Of a stretch of 41,054 bases of DNA, positions 33,301-40,972 are shown in pieces. Under the pieces are notes generated by a model. The model was not told the origin of the DNA, made no database searches, and saw only the letters and a program-made list of their open reading frames with translations. The translations under genes and the position numbers were made by a program. Where the stretch lies: the NCBI GenBank assembly GCA_964343195.1, contig CAYFIR010000053.1, forward strand, positions 1-41,054. Reading direction: 5' to 3'. Every line of letters begins with the position of its first letter. Positions within the stretch are counted from its first letter, which is position 1. The stretch comes from CAYVAP01 sp964343195. Its GTDB lineage: Bacteria > Bacteroidota > Bacteroidia > J057.

Positions 33301-35577
33301 GGCGCTTCCATCGTTCCCATCTACTCCATCAAAACAACACCCAAATGGATCCTGGGCACCAGCACCACCTGCTCCATTCGCACTGCCACCTCCTGCGCCA
33401 CCGGTGCCACCATCTCCAGGAACATCATCGGTGTTGGCATCTCCTGCTCCGCCTAATGAGCCGTCATTGCCATCCTGTCCATCAGTTCCATCGGTGCCGT
33501 TGCTTCCGCTGGCGGCATCTCCCGGCATGATCTGGCAGCGGACCACATCATAGTTGGTACATGAGGCCAGGTGCAAGCCATAAGTGGAGGTTCCTGCCAG
33601 CACTCCATCGGCAGTGGTGATGGTCAGATCCTGAAGGCGGAAATTGCTTGACCCAATGACTTCGAACGCCGAAATTCTCGGTGCGGAAACAGGTCCCAGA
33701 GGGTTCAGGGCACTCCTGTGGATGACTGTCAGGCCTGCCTGACTGGACTTTCGCCAACCTTGACTGGACTGAAAGCCGCCCTCCAGCGTGATATTGGCCG
33801 GGAGGGAGGTGATGGTTGTATCGAGGGTATAGGTGCCTTCGTCCATTTTGACGACAACTGGTGTGCAGGATGCTAAGGTCAGAGCACTGCCAAGACTGGC
33901 GGGATCGGCCTGTGACCCTACACCGGTGGCACCGGGGGCAACATATACGACGTTGCATTGCTCGGACCCCGGAGCAGAAACCGTAACGGTCGCGCTGGCC
34001 GTATTGGGGCAACTACTGGCGTCTGTGGCCGTCACCGTATAGGTGGTAGTGGTGGAAGGAGTGACGGTGATACTTTGGGTAGTCGCTCCTGTGCTCCAGA
34101 GATAGCCGGTCGCTGTGGGGGAAATGGCGGTGAGGGTGACGCTCGTCCCTGTACAGGTTAGGGCTGACGGAGGGGAAATGGAAAGTGCAGGCCCTTCGCT
34201 CACATTTACCACGACATCCTCCTGTGTGACACACCCTCCTGGCAGGTAGGCAAGCACCGTATAGGTGGTCGTAACCTGTGGGGAAGCTACAGGGTTCAGG
34301 ACGGTTGGGTCGGAGAGTCCAAGCGCAGGAGTCCATCTGACGCTGTCTGCTACCGGACTGGACGAGGCCAGTAAACTTACACTTCCGCCCTGACAGATGG
34401 TTTGGTCGGGTGAAGCCGTTACCGAACCGCTAGTCGCAGATACATTTACGGTAAATGCATAGGTGGCTGAACCAGTGAGCGGACAGTGGTCATCGCTTAC
34501 GGTTACTGTAAAGAAGTGGGAACCAATATCTGCTGTAGTAGGCTGCCAGCAAAAGGTGCCTGTTGGATTGGGACCGCCATCATTCACAACGACAAAGCTG
34601 CCTCCTGGAATCCCCTGATTCCATAAAGAGAATACATTGTCCCCATCAGGATCAGTCATGTCGATATCAAAGCAAATCGAACCCCCGACGCAAAAATCAG
34701 CCTGATATTCCACTGTATCTCCATCCACTCCACTGGCTACTGGTGGAGCATTGGTACAGTTGATAACGCTAAACTGCATGTCGCGGGTGGTTTCTCCGAT
34801 TTTGACTCCCCCCCGATATTCCTCAACTTTTACACAAAGAACGCCGATCTGAACCTGATCAGGTGTGAAAGTGATCGTTCCGGTAGTGGAGTCGATGCTT
34901 ACCCCTCCTGATGAAGAAAGAGGAACCGTGCTGGAATATCCGGCAGCATAGTTGACGGGATCAGAAAGGCCTTCGTAACAGTCTGCAAGTGAGAAACGCA
35001 ATTCGTCCCCATCTGGATCTGTAACACCATGGTTATAGGTTACGGGCTGGTTGACGCAAACAATGGGGGTTGGAATATTGTTGAAAATGGGAGAATTGTT
35101 GCATGGGGTAGTGGTGTTATCCAGTTGGGCTGTTACATAGGTTGACTGATTTCCTGGAGCTGAAAGGGTCGTAATGGCAAAATTCCGGCAACAGTTTTCC
35201 CAGGAGAGTAACCAGTCACTGCAACCCGTTGGCAGGTTCAGGGTGCCTACAAAAGTATATTGCTGAATTCCAAAGCTGCTACTTCCCCCTTGACAGGCAC
35301 TGATTTGAGAAGGACAAATAGGGGTGACATCGACTGCCGATCCAACCTGATACAAATTGATACTGGCACTGACGCCACAGGCGATCGAACGGTATTCCAG
35401 GTTTTGAGGATTATTGGGTAGAATACCAGCACAGTCTCTGAAAAAGGTAAGCTGCACCTGGTACTGGTTTGGACTTACACAGGTGTAAGTGATGTCTGCT
35501 CCCATGGTGTGGGTAGCCTTGACTACCTGGGGAAAACAGGATAGCAGCAGGATCAAGTAGAGTAAAGCTTTTTTCAT
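30337..35577 (-). CDS. Giant T9SS-exported adhesin-like protein with SprB repeats and Gly-rich loops
   Basis: 1746 aa from the ATG at 35577; the frame is open 24 codons further, but the internal start gives the signal peptide (MKKALLYLILLLSCFPQVVKA). In order: the N-terminal domain seen in many Bacteroidota gliding-associated proteins (THTMGADITYTCV...FRDCAG...); a cadherin-like DPDGD segment; two PKD/Ig-like domains; a beta-helix domain (VYVAPGATGVG...GTYTLD...) interrupted by three very Gly/Asp-rich loops; more beta domains; about four SprB-like repeats (WSNGATGANVTGLAPGAYQVVVTD); and a T9SS type A sorting domain at the end (RIYPNPTTG...YPDGVYLLKI). It should be carried to the cell surface. 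Adhesion or gliding is a likely role, not shown. Confidence 0.85.
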   Translation of the reverse strand: MKKALLYLILLLSCFPQVVKATHTMGADITYTCVSPNQYQVQLTFFRDCAGILPNNPQNLEYRSIACGVSASINLYQVGSAVDVTPICPSQISACQGGSSSFGIQQYTFVGTLNLPTGCSDWLLSWENCCRNFAITTLSAPGNQSTYVTAQLDNTTTPCNNSPIFNNIPTPIVCVNQPVTYNHGVTDPDGDELRFSLADCYEGLSDPVNYAAGYSSTVPLSSSGGVSIDSTTGTITFTPDQVQIGVLCVKVEEYRGGVKIGETTRDMQFSVINCTNAPPVASGVDGDTVEYQADFCVGGSICFDIDMTDPDGDNVFSLWNQGIPGGSFVVVNDGGPNPTGTFCWQPTTADIGSHFFTVTVSDDHCPLTGSATYAFTVNVSATSGSVTASPDQTICQGGSVSLLASSSPVADSVRWTPALGLSDPTVLNPVASPQVTTTYTVLAYLPGGCVTQEDVVVNVSEGPALSISPPSALTCTGTSVTLTAISPTATGYLWSTGATTQSITVTPSTTTTYTVTATDASSCPNTASATVTVSAPGSEQCNVVYVAPGATGVGSQADPASLGSALTLASCTPVVVKMDEGTYTLDTTITSLPANITLEGGFQSSQGWRKSSQAGLTVIHRSALNPLGPVSAPRISAFEVIGSSNFRLQDLTITTADGVLAGTSTYGLHLASCTNYDVVRCQIMPGDAASGSNGTDGTDGQDGNDGSLGGAGDANTDDVPGDGGTGGAGGGSANGAGGAGAQDPFGCCFDGVDGNDGSASTNARSGGGGGGGGSGGEADNDGGRGGRGGGVNNGALQNYCASPFDSQPGIGMGFSPTTAQDGNDGCDGNDGTDGTNGTPGPAGTHSAGYFVPGAAAGNGSDGTGGKGGNGGGGGGGQGCFACFNGSGNGGGGGGGGGEGGEGGSGGFGGGSSYSIYLYNNGAGGNISSCYLEAGTPGPGGVGGTGGTGGTGGDGEFGGAVDILEVGQGGTGGDGGNGGDGGDGGIGATGESYAVYQNGGVMLSLNAADTSLNLSAQPTITMENISCVNTNCQFTGGNGFWDLGPNSDPIAAGIHTNPTTTFTATGREDIYFQTSLYEDFAFIQVGSNPIPEAATSAPMIDGYYRICVGSNTNFTAINGVPGYVYRWDLDTATATWVYEDLIYQNLSSISFNQIDTFDILLQYYTDCCGYTVADTLPLIVEAEPSIALNAPTDLCLGDGPAILTATGGDSYTWTPSTGLSFASDDSVLAQPSSTTTYQVTAYSESGLCYDQTNYTLTVTDLLLTANSTDAGCLPDGTASVSVSNGSGVYNYNWSNGATGANVTGLAPGAYQVVVTDPINGCQDSTTVVINQTASSLEGYVASSNAASCNGLSDGNATVNVNGGTGTIYYNWSTGGNTSSITAGAGSYSVDISDDAGCLTTLNVNITEPSPISMAVQDQTLPDCSNQGSLTVEADGTSGPFTFEWNTTPAQTGATASNLGPGTYQVLITDQDGCQDSLQYTLTGTGAPVDMYPLNVQDATTCGSYDGTITVGAADTANTTFVWDISPAQFGPTLTGVGPGSYSVTATRGTCLDTLYFTLGPICPLDLSYLDLFGWGVNDGIRLGWDGWLADSSSPVYLERKLPEEEFQQLALINWNKKSFIDTLVTPGNAYQYRLTQIRPDGESLHSDAVEILLSEENVNDRLRIYPNPTTGSLWAEVFLAEEGKWKISLVNPMGQIIQENTLILTAGMNKLTIDLKNYPDGVYLLKITPEDGTTFEKGYEQRVIKAH
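32610..33515 (-). repeat. Low-complexity Gly-rich coding repeats in the giant gene
   Basis: Three stretches of GGX/GXX triplets (Gly with Asp, Asn, Thr, Ala, Ser). On the plus strand they read as CCGCC/CCACC-rich DNA. The blocks are separated by short strand segments that look like beta-helix turns (SYSIYLYNNGAGGNISSCYLEAG). Repeats of this kind are prone to copy-number change and to false ORFs in other frames. Confidence 0.75.
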
Positions 35578-35855
35578 AAAAGACAGCAGTTTCCAGGCCC
35601 ATCGCCGAGGAGTTTTCAGCGTGGGAATACAGGTTAAACAGACCTCCATCAGGGAGGAAGAGCGATTGGGAGTAGGGGGCGTTATTGATCAAAAAACGAA
35701 CGAAGCCCCAAAAAATTAGCTTGGAAGCAAACTTATCCCTGGATTTTTATTACAACCTGGATGAACTTCTTCCTAAAAGCACGATTCAGAGTGCTGGGAT
35801 TAAGGAAAAATGTCTAGTTTTATGTGAAAACCCTCAACCACAACATTTGCATACG

Positions 35856-36527
35856 ATGGTTTCTTCAACAATTTCATTTTTGGGACGAAGCGTCCTCCTA
35901 CTGATTATTGCCAGTGTATTGGTGGCCCCTATTGGCTGCAAGTCCAAAAAAAAGCAGGCTGAAGAGCAGGCTCGGGCGGAAGCAGAGGCGCGTGCCGCTC
36001 AGGTAGATCGCCTCAAGGCGGAACTCCAGTCTCTTATGGACACCCCAGTGGCCGACTTTGCCGATTTGGAAGATCGCGAGCAGCGACTGGAAGAGATCAA
36101 AGCCATGAACGTGGATGACGCGGGAGTGATGACCATGATCCGCAAGGTAGAGTACTTCCTGCAGCAAGAGCGTGACAGACTGGAGAAAGCTCAGGCTGAG
36201 GCAGAGCAGGAAGTGGAGCAGGAACAGGAGGATCAAACCATGAAAGCGACTCTTGGGCAGGCTTTTAACCGCATAGCCTACGCGAGCAGCGTTGACCAGG
36301 CCAACTCCGAAATAGATCGTGCCCTGCGTATGTTTAGCGGTGAAGATGCACCTGTATTCATCATCATTGGGGTGTTTGACGGCGAACCTGACTACGATGA
36401 ACCCACTACAATCGGTCGCTACCTCAATTACCTGAAGGATCAAAAGAAAAACCCCAATCGCATCGCCAAGATCGAGACAGATGCTTCCGGACGCATTACC
36501 CTGCTGGAACTCAGTAAGGGAGAATAG
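35856..36527 (+). CDS. Lipoprotein with coiled coil, unknown function
   Basis: 223 aa from the ATG at 35856. The frame is open from 35685, but only this start gives a lipoprotein signal (MVSSTISFLGRSVLLLIIASVLVAPIGC, Cys28); the lipobox PIGC is slightly atypical. A long charged helix follows (KKKQAEEQARAEAEARAAQVDRLKAEL and a second around 110-140), surely coiled coil. The C-terminal 75 residues form a small domain (VFIIIGVFDGEPDYDEPTTIGRYLNYLKDQKKN...IETDASGRITLLEL) that I have seen in other Bacteroidota proteins without known function. First of four exported genes in a row, 60 bases from the next. Confidence 0.75.
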   Translation: MVSSTISFLGRSVLLLIIASVLVAPIGCKSKKKQAEEQARAEAEARAAQVDRLKAELQSLMDTPVADFADLEDREQRLEEIKAMNVDDAGVMTMIRKVEYFLQQERDRLEKAQAEAEQEVEQEQEDQTMKATLGQAFNRIAYASSVDQANSEIDRALRMFSGEDAPVFIIIGVFDGEPDYDEPTTIGRYLNYLKDQKKNPNRIAKIETDASGRITLLELSKGE

Positions 36528-36587
36528 GTAGATGCTGTTGTAATTCTACCGAGTTCGTATATTCACTCCTCAAACCTGATTACTGAT

Positions 36588-37178
36588 ATGTCCAACAAGA
36601 TAATTTGCCTCCTGCTACCCATCCTGTTCCTGTTGATGACAGGACTTTCAGCCCAGGCTCAAACAGAAATTAGCCCCGAACGAAAGCGTGCCATTGACTC
36701 CCTGGCACTGGAAAAAGTACGTGACCTTAGTCGTTATATCACCATCATCGGTGATAAGGATACCAAATTCTCCGAAGCAAACCGTGTCATCAACCGGGCA
36801 GTCGAGCTGTTTGCGGAAGAAGCTCAAATTGGTGTTTCTTCTCTGTACCGAAATGAAATCGAGTACTATCAGGTACGGCGGTATTTTGAGCACCTAATGG
36901 CCCTGAATTACCAGCAGGTAGAGATAGAATGGTACAACATCCAATATGTCTCGGACCTGGAGTTACAACCCGACGGGAGATATGTAGGGGTAATCACCAT
37001 TTTTCAGCGTTTCCAGGGTTTCAACGAGGATGGTGTGGCGTATAGCGACGTGACCAAAAAGGATATCACCGTCTATGTAGAACGAAAGCGTACCCAGATT
37101 GCTGGCCGCAACGTATCTTTCTGGGATGTGTTATTAGGAGACATACGGGTATCAGAAACGACTGCCCTTCGCGAATAG
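36588..37178 (+). CDS. Exported protein of unknown function
   Basis: 196 aa. Signal peptide ending ...LLMTGLSAQAQ (25). The mature protein is a mixed alpha/beta domain: a helix around FSEANRVINRAVELFAEEAQIGVSS, then KVEIEWYNIQYVSDLELQPDGRYVGVITIFQRFQGF and a final strand with KDITVYVERKRT. This resembles an NTF2-like cone fold and the next two proteins share the motif idea of a DUF-like 'IELF...VSS' helix followed by such strands, but I cannot name a family. Cotranscribed with its neighbours (60 and 40 bases apart), although a weak terminator overlaps its end. Confidence 0.65.
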   Translation: MSNKIICLLLPILFLLMTGLSAQAQTEISPERKRAIDSLALEKVRDLSRYITIIGDKDTKFSEANRVINRAVELFAEEAQIGVSSLYRNEIEYYQVRRYFEHLMALNYQQVEIEWYNIQYVSDLELQPDGRYVGVITIFQRFQGFNEDGVAYSDVTKKDITVYVERKRTQIAGRNVSFWDVLLGDIRVSETTALRE

Positions 37179-37192
37179 AAGGCAGGGTTTTT
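37162..37192 (+). terminator. Possible weak terminator or attenuator inside the operon
   Basis: CTGCCCTTC (37162-37170) faces GAAGGCAG(GG) (37178-37187) with one bulged base, then TTTTT. It overlaps the stop codon of the upstream gene and precedes the next gene by under 30 bases, so it would lower rather than abolish expression of the downstream two genes. Confidence 0.5.
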
Positions 37193-37218
37193 GATAACGA
37201 GGCGTTATTATCGACCAT

Positions 37219-38073
37219 ATGAATCAATCCTGGAGCCTTCGCTTCCTCTTGCTAGGCGGTTTTGTCTGTTTCTTTTCTTCCTTTTCTCTCCTTCATGCGC
37301 AGTTTGGCGATGAGTATCTGGGGGGAGAAGAAGTGCTGTTGGCTGAAACCAAGCAGGTCAATCAGTTCTTCCGCAGGTTTAATTGTGAAGAGTCTCCTTT
37401 GGGAGAACGCTATTATCCCGGAGATGAACTTTACCATACTCCCAAACTACGGGAGGAGTACCTGAATATGCTGTTTGATCAGTCCAGTCGCACCATTGAC
37501 AGGAGGTCGAGAGAACAGTTTATCAACGAGGTAATGGAGGCTTCAGATCCTGTTTATCTGGATTTTCATGGGGGAGAATGGTTCGCAGAAGTAGCTACAA
37601 CTTTCCGTTGGCAGGGAAGGGACGAGACCGTCATCCTGTATATGAAGCTCGAGGAAGAGGAGGTTGGGTCAGAATGGGTAATGACTCACGCATACTTTGA
37701 ACCCTTTTATAGACTCTTTGACGCGAATGGTCAGGGAGCAGTCAAACCCCAGTTTATCCACCCGCTCAGCCATGAACTGGATTTTATGAACCTAATCAAG
37801 GCATTCCAGAACGGGGGATATCCTGAAATCTATACCGAACAGGCCTATCAGCCAGATTATTTAACACTGCTTTTCTATGAAATAAAACGAGGAAATCTCA
37901 GTTTTAAGACCGTTAATCAGGTTAAGTTCCACTTTTTTCAGGTGGATGGCTGGTATTTCGAGTTGTCAGATATAAACAGACCCGGGATGAATCGGGGATG
38001 GCTGATTACTCAACTTTCCCAGTTAGAGCCTGGCAACAAAGACCTTTTGCTCAAGTATATCTATCGACGATGA
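37219..38073 (+). CDS. Exported protein of unknown function
   Basis: 284 aa. Signal peptide MNQSWSLRFLLLGGFVCFFSSFSLLHAQ (28). The remainder is rich in aromatic and acidic residues (ETKQVNQFFRRFNCEE, WFAEVATTFRWQGRDETVILYMKLEEEE, HFFQVDGWYFELSDINRPGMNRGWLITQL) and contains two similar halves of the type 'helix, then paired strands with W', suggesting two NTF2-like domains. I do not recognise a family. Its stop overlaps the start of the LRR gene (ATGA), so translation is coupled and the two proteins probably act together at the envelope. Confidence 0.65.
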   Translation: MNQSWSLRFLLLGGFVCFFSSFSLLHAQFGDEYLGGEEVLLAETKQVNQFFRRFNCEESPLGERYYPGDELYHTPKLREEYLNMLFDQSSRTIDRRSREQFINEVMEASDPVYLDFHGGEWFAEVATTFRWQGRDETVILYMKLEEEEVGSEWVMTHAYFEPFYRLFDANGQGAVKPQFIHPLSHELDFMNLIKAFQNGGYPEIYTEQAYQPDYLTLLFYEIKRGNLSFKTVNQVKFHFFQVDGWYFELSDINRPGMNRGWLITQLSQLEPGNKDLLLKYIYRR

Positions 38074-40757
38074 AGAGATTCCTGCTCTGTTGTTCGCTAC
38101 TTCTGATAAGTATTCCCTTTCTACCAGCTCAGGTAGGGCCCGACTCCGCATCTATCGCCAGTTACTCGGAGGAGGCCAGGCAGATGGTAGAGTATATGGC
38201 CTATGTCTTTAATACCCTGGGCAATCCCACCACTAGCCCGAGGGAAAAGGACATTATCATTTCGCAGAGCTACGACAAGATTTTTCGGGATGCTGAGGTC
38301 CAGATAGAGGATGATCTCATCGCCAACCGCTCTGTGGTTACCAATAAGGATGTACAGGCTTACCTCAAGGACATAGACTTCTTTTTTAAATCAGTCACAT
38401 TCGATTACCTGATCAATGATGTCCAGTATGACATCAATGAAGAGGGGCAATGGTATTTTCTCGTTTCATCTGAGAGACGGCTCAGAGGAATTACGATCGA
38501 TGGGGATTCTGTGAACAATTCACAGCCACGATTCCTTGAAGTTAACCTGTACCCTGAAGAGCGAATGCTAAAGATCGCGAGCATATATACCAGTCGGGTA
38601 AGTGAGCGCGAAGACCTGACCAACTGGTGGAATGGCCTAAGTCCCGAATGGAAACGATATTTTGCGAGCGACATCGATGTAGAGGGAGTGAGCCTGAGTG
38701 AGTTGCTTGGGGAAGATGGGATGATTGGGGTAGGGGATACCCTGCTCCGGGACCGTGGAAAAAAAGTTCTGGTAAGCGACAGCAGCATGTATAATCTGGT
38801 TCATGGCCTGGTCCCAGACCAGCCTTTTGGAATCGGAGATAGTGTAAAGATCCCCCGTTATGATACCCTCGTTGTCGAGATGGATCGGATACTTCCTCAG
38901 TTGCGCCAGATACTGGGTAAGCGATCTCTTGATCTGTCCGGGCACCGGGAACTGGATGATGCCTCGCCGTTGAGTAAACTGAGGCAACTTCGGGAGCTTA
39001 ACCTGACCAACACTAATATCAGGGACCTCGTTCCCTTGCGGAACCTTGCCCACCTTCAGCGGTTGGACATTACAGGCACTCCCATCTACAACCTCAAACC
39101 GCTTAGGTACAACGATGCCCTGACCACCCTGGTCGCAGACTTCAGCGAATTGACCCGTTTGGATGATCTTGTGCAGTTGCCTCAGCTCCGAGAATTATCT
39201 ATAAGTCGAACCCTCGTTGGCGACCTGACTCCACTTGCGGAGTGTACCAATCTGGAGGAACTAAAGCTGGACAGTACCATGGTGCTGGAAGTAGTGGGGC
39301 TGGAAAACCTGAAAAATCTTCGCTCACTGGATTTGAGCCACACCAATGTCATTGACCTGGGGCCTCTGGGAGAATTGACCCATTTGGAAGTACTGCAACT
39401 TCAGGGAACGGGAGTTTCAAGTCTGGAGCCAGTTAGTTCCTTAAGGAATTTAAGAGTCCTGAACTGTGATGGAACGCGGGTATTAAGCCTTTCCCCATTA
39501 ACAGGAATCGGGAGCCTTCGTCGGGTTTATTGCGACAAGACCCTGGTTACCCAGGACGAAGTCGATCGCTTTCATCGTGATCGTTCAGACGTATTGGTGA
39601 TCTTTGCCTCTGCTGCCCTCCAGGAATGGTGGACAGGCCTTTCGCCCCAATGGTGCACCATACTCTGGCCTGAGGGCAACCCTGGACAATCACCTAACCG
39701 GGAACAATTGCAGCAAATCGTAGAACAGGACAGCGTAGTGTTGGATGGATATACCAACCTCAGGACGCTGAAACCCCTTGAACCCCTTGGGGCGCTTTCC
39801 TTTCTCAGCATGCAAAGAACTGACATCCCGGATTTGAGTCCTTTGGCAGAAGCGCTGAGTCTTCGCAGCCTGAATTGCCTGGGGAGTCCGGTATCCAGTA
39901 TAGAACCACTTGGCTACCTAAGGCAACTGGAATATCTGAATATTGAAGGGACCAGGGTTTCCGACCTATCTCCCCTTCAGTCGGTAGCGAGCCTGCGGGT
40001 ACTGGTTGCCAACCATACCACCATTTCTGATTTGATGCCCCTGGCAAACCTCGAAGTGTTAAGCCGAGTGGAAGTAGATTTTTCGGGAGCCACAGATTCA
40101 TTAATCCGCTCATTCCTCCATGCTTCTACAGGGGTGATGGTTATTTATGCCACCAGCAGATTATCCGGTTGGTGGGATGGATTAAGCACCGAATGGAAGC
40201 AAGTGTTCAGGGCAGCCATAAACCTCCAGGTAACTCCCAGTACGGATGACCTGCATAACATGGCATATCTACGGGAGATTTTTGTTAGCCAGGCGGGGAT
40301 CACCAGCCTTGAGCCCCTAGCAGTATGCCTGTTATTGGAAAAGCTCACTCTGGATGGTACCCGAGTCAGTAATCTGGGGCCACTTTCATCCATGAAGACC
40401 CTCAGGAGTCTTTCATTTCCCCGTCACCCAGTCCAGGATTTAACCCCTATTTCCTTCCTGCCGCTTCGTTATCTTAATTGTGAAAATAACCCGATTGAGG
40501 ACCTTGAGCCTATTGGCCGAATCTTAACAATGGAAGAGTTGATTTGTGCAGGCACCCAGGTAGACGATCTGAGTCCCATGGCCTCGCTAGTCCAGTTGAG
40601 ACATCTTGACTGCGGAAATACAGAAGTTAAGAAACTCAATCCACTTGAAGAATTACCGGCATTGACCCTCCTTGAGTGCTATAATACCAAAGTATCTAGC
40701 CGTCGAATCGAAAAGTTTAAGGAGAAAAAACCAGCCGTGGAGGTGGTTTATTACTGA
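38070..40757 (+). CDS. Exported leucine-rich-repeat protein with three WWxGLS modules
   Basis: 895 aa from the ATG at 38070, which overlaps the previous stop and starts the signal peptide MKRFLLCCSLLLISIPFLPAQ; an upstream in-frame ATG at 37998 lies inside the neighbour gene and is unlikely. Residues 22-180 resemble the neighbours' alpha/beta domain (DIDFFFKSVTFDYLINDVQYD...GQWYFLVSSERR). Then come three modules, each opened by WWNGLSPEW (186), WWTGLSPQW (520) or WWDGLSTEW (701) and followed by internalin-type LRRs (L-x-x-L-x-x-T-x-I/V-x-D/S-L-x-P-L). Each LRR block ends in a similar tail (F-R/H-x...VLVIFAS, VMVIYATS, VEVVYY). LRRs usually bind protein partners. No sorting domain at the C-terminus was seen, so it is probably periplasmic or outer-membrane associated. 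Confidence 0.8.
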   Translation: MKRFLLCCSLLLISIPFLPAQVGPDSASIASYSEEARQMVEYMAYVFNTLGNPTTSPREKDIIISQSYDKIFRDAEVQIEDDLIANRSVVTNKDVQAYLKDIDFFFKSVTFDYLINDVQYDINEEGQWYFLVSSERRLRGITIDGDSVNNSQPRFLEVNLYPEERMLKIASIYTSRVSEREDLTNWWNGLSPEWKRYFASDIDVEGVSLSELLGEDGMIGVGDTLLRDRGKKVLVSDSSMYNLVHGLVPDQPFGIGDSVKIPRYDTLVVEMDRILPQLRQILGKRSLDLSGHRELDDASPLSKLRQLRELNLTNTNIRDLVPLRNLAHLQRLDITGTPIYNLKPLRYNDALTTLVADFSELTRLDDLVQLPQLRELSISRTLVGDLTPLAECTNLEELKLDSTMVLEVVGLENLKNLRSLDLSHTNVIDLGPLGELTHLEVLQLQGTGVSSLEPVSSLRNLRVLNCDGTRVLSLSPLTGIGSLRRVYCDKTLVTQDEVDRFHRDRSDVLVIFASAALQEWWTGLSPQWCTILWPEGNPGQSPNREQLQQIVEQDSVVLDGYTNLRTLKPLEPLGALSFLSMQRTDIPDLSPLAEALSLRSLNCLGSPVSSIEPLGYLRQLEYLNIEGTRVSDLSPLQSVASLRVLVANHTTISDLMPLANLEVLSRVEVDFSGATDSLIRSFLHASTGVMVIYATSRLSGWWDGLSTEWKQVFRAAINLQVTPSTDDLHNMAYLREIFVSQAGITSLEPLAVCLLLEKLTLDGTRVSNLGPLSSMKTLRSLSFPRHPVQDLTPISFLPLRYLNCENNPIEDLEPIGRILTMEELICAGTQVDDLSPMASLVQLRHLDCGNTEVKKLNPLEELPALTLLECYNTKVSSRRIEKFKEKKPAVEVVYY

Positions 40758-40804
40758 TAGTCAATACCCTGTGGATTTGTGGATAATTAGCGGATCCATA
40801 TTTC

Positions 40805-40836
40805 TTGGATTTATGGCGAAAACTCCTGTATCTTTG
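40805..40836 (+). promoter_or_regulatory. Promoter TTG-N21-TATCTTTG behind the LRR gene
   Basis: TTG (40805-40807), a 21-base spacer, TATCTTTG (40829-40836). Transcription would start near 40843, just before a hairpin plus T-run, so any product would be very short (about 30 nt) unless it reads through. Confidence 0.5.
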
Positions 40837-40844
40837 TATTCACA

Positions 40845-40872
40845 GCCTTAGGGAATAAGGCATCGTTTTTTT
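40845..40872 (+). terminator. Hairpin with T-run, first terminator after the LRR gene
   Basis: Stem GCCTTA / TAAGGC with loop GGGAA (40845-40861), four bases, then seven T (40866-40872). Confidence 0.6.
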
Positions 40873-40898
40873 ACAATTGAGAGATTCTTCTACTGAAG

Positions 40899-40927
40899 GC
40901 GCTTAAAAAAATAAGCGCAATTTTTTT
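40899..40927 (+). terminator. Second, stronger terminator
   Basis: Stem GCGCTTA / TAAGCGC (40899-40905 with 40912-40918), A-rich loop, AA, then seven T. The A-rich loop also makes it a possible terminator on the minus strand. Confidence 0.8.
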
Positions 40928-40936
40928 CTCCCTCTT

Positions 40937-40968
40937 TTTGGAGAACTCAGTAAAAAGTCTCACCTTTG
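40937..40968 (+). promoter_or_regulatory. Promoter-like TTTG-N20-CACCTTTG near the window end
   Basis: TTTG (40937-40940), a 20-base spacer, then CACCTTTG (40961-40968), one mismatch from TAnnTTTG. The start would be near 40974, right at a hairpin. Confidence 0.5.
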
Positions 40969-40972
40969 TCCT

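Noticed and set aside
33187..33553. Plus-strand Pro/His-rich frames opposite the Gly-rich region
   Set aside because: They are mirror products of the glycine codons in the real gene on the other strand.
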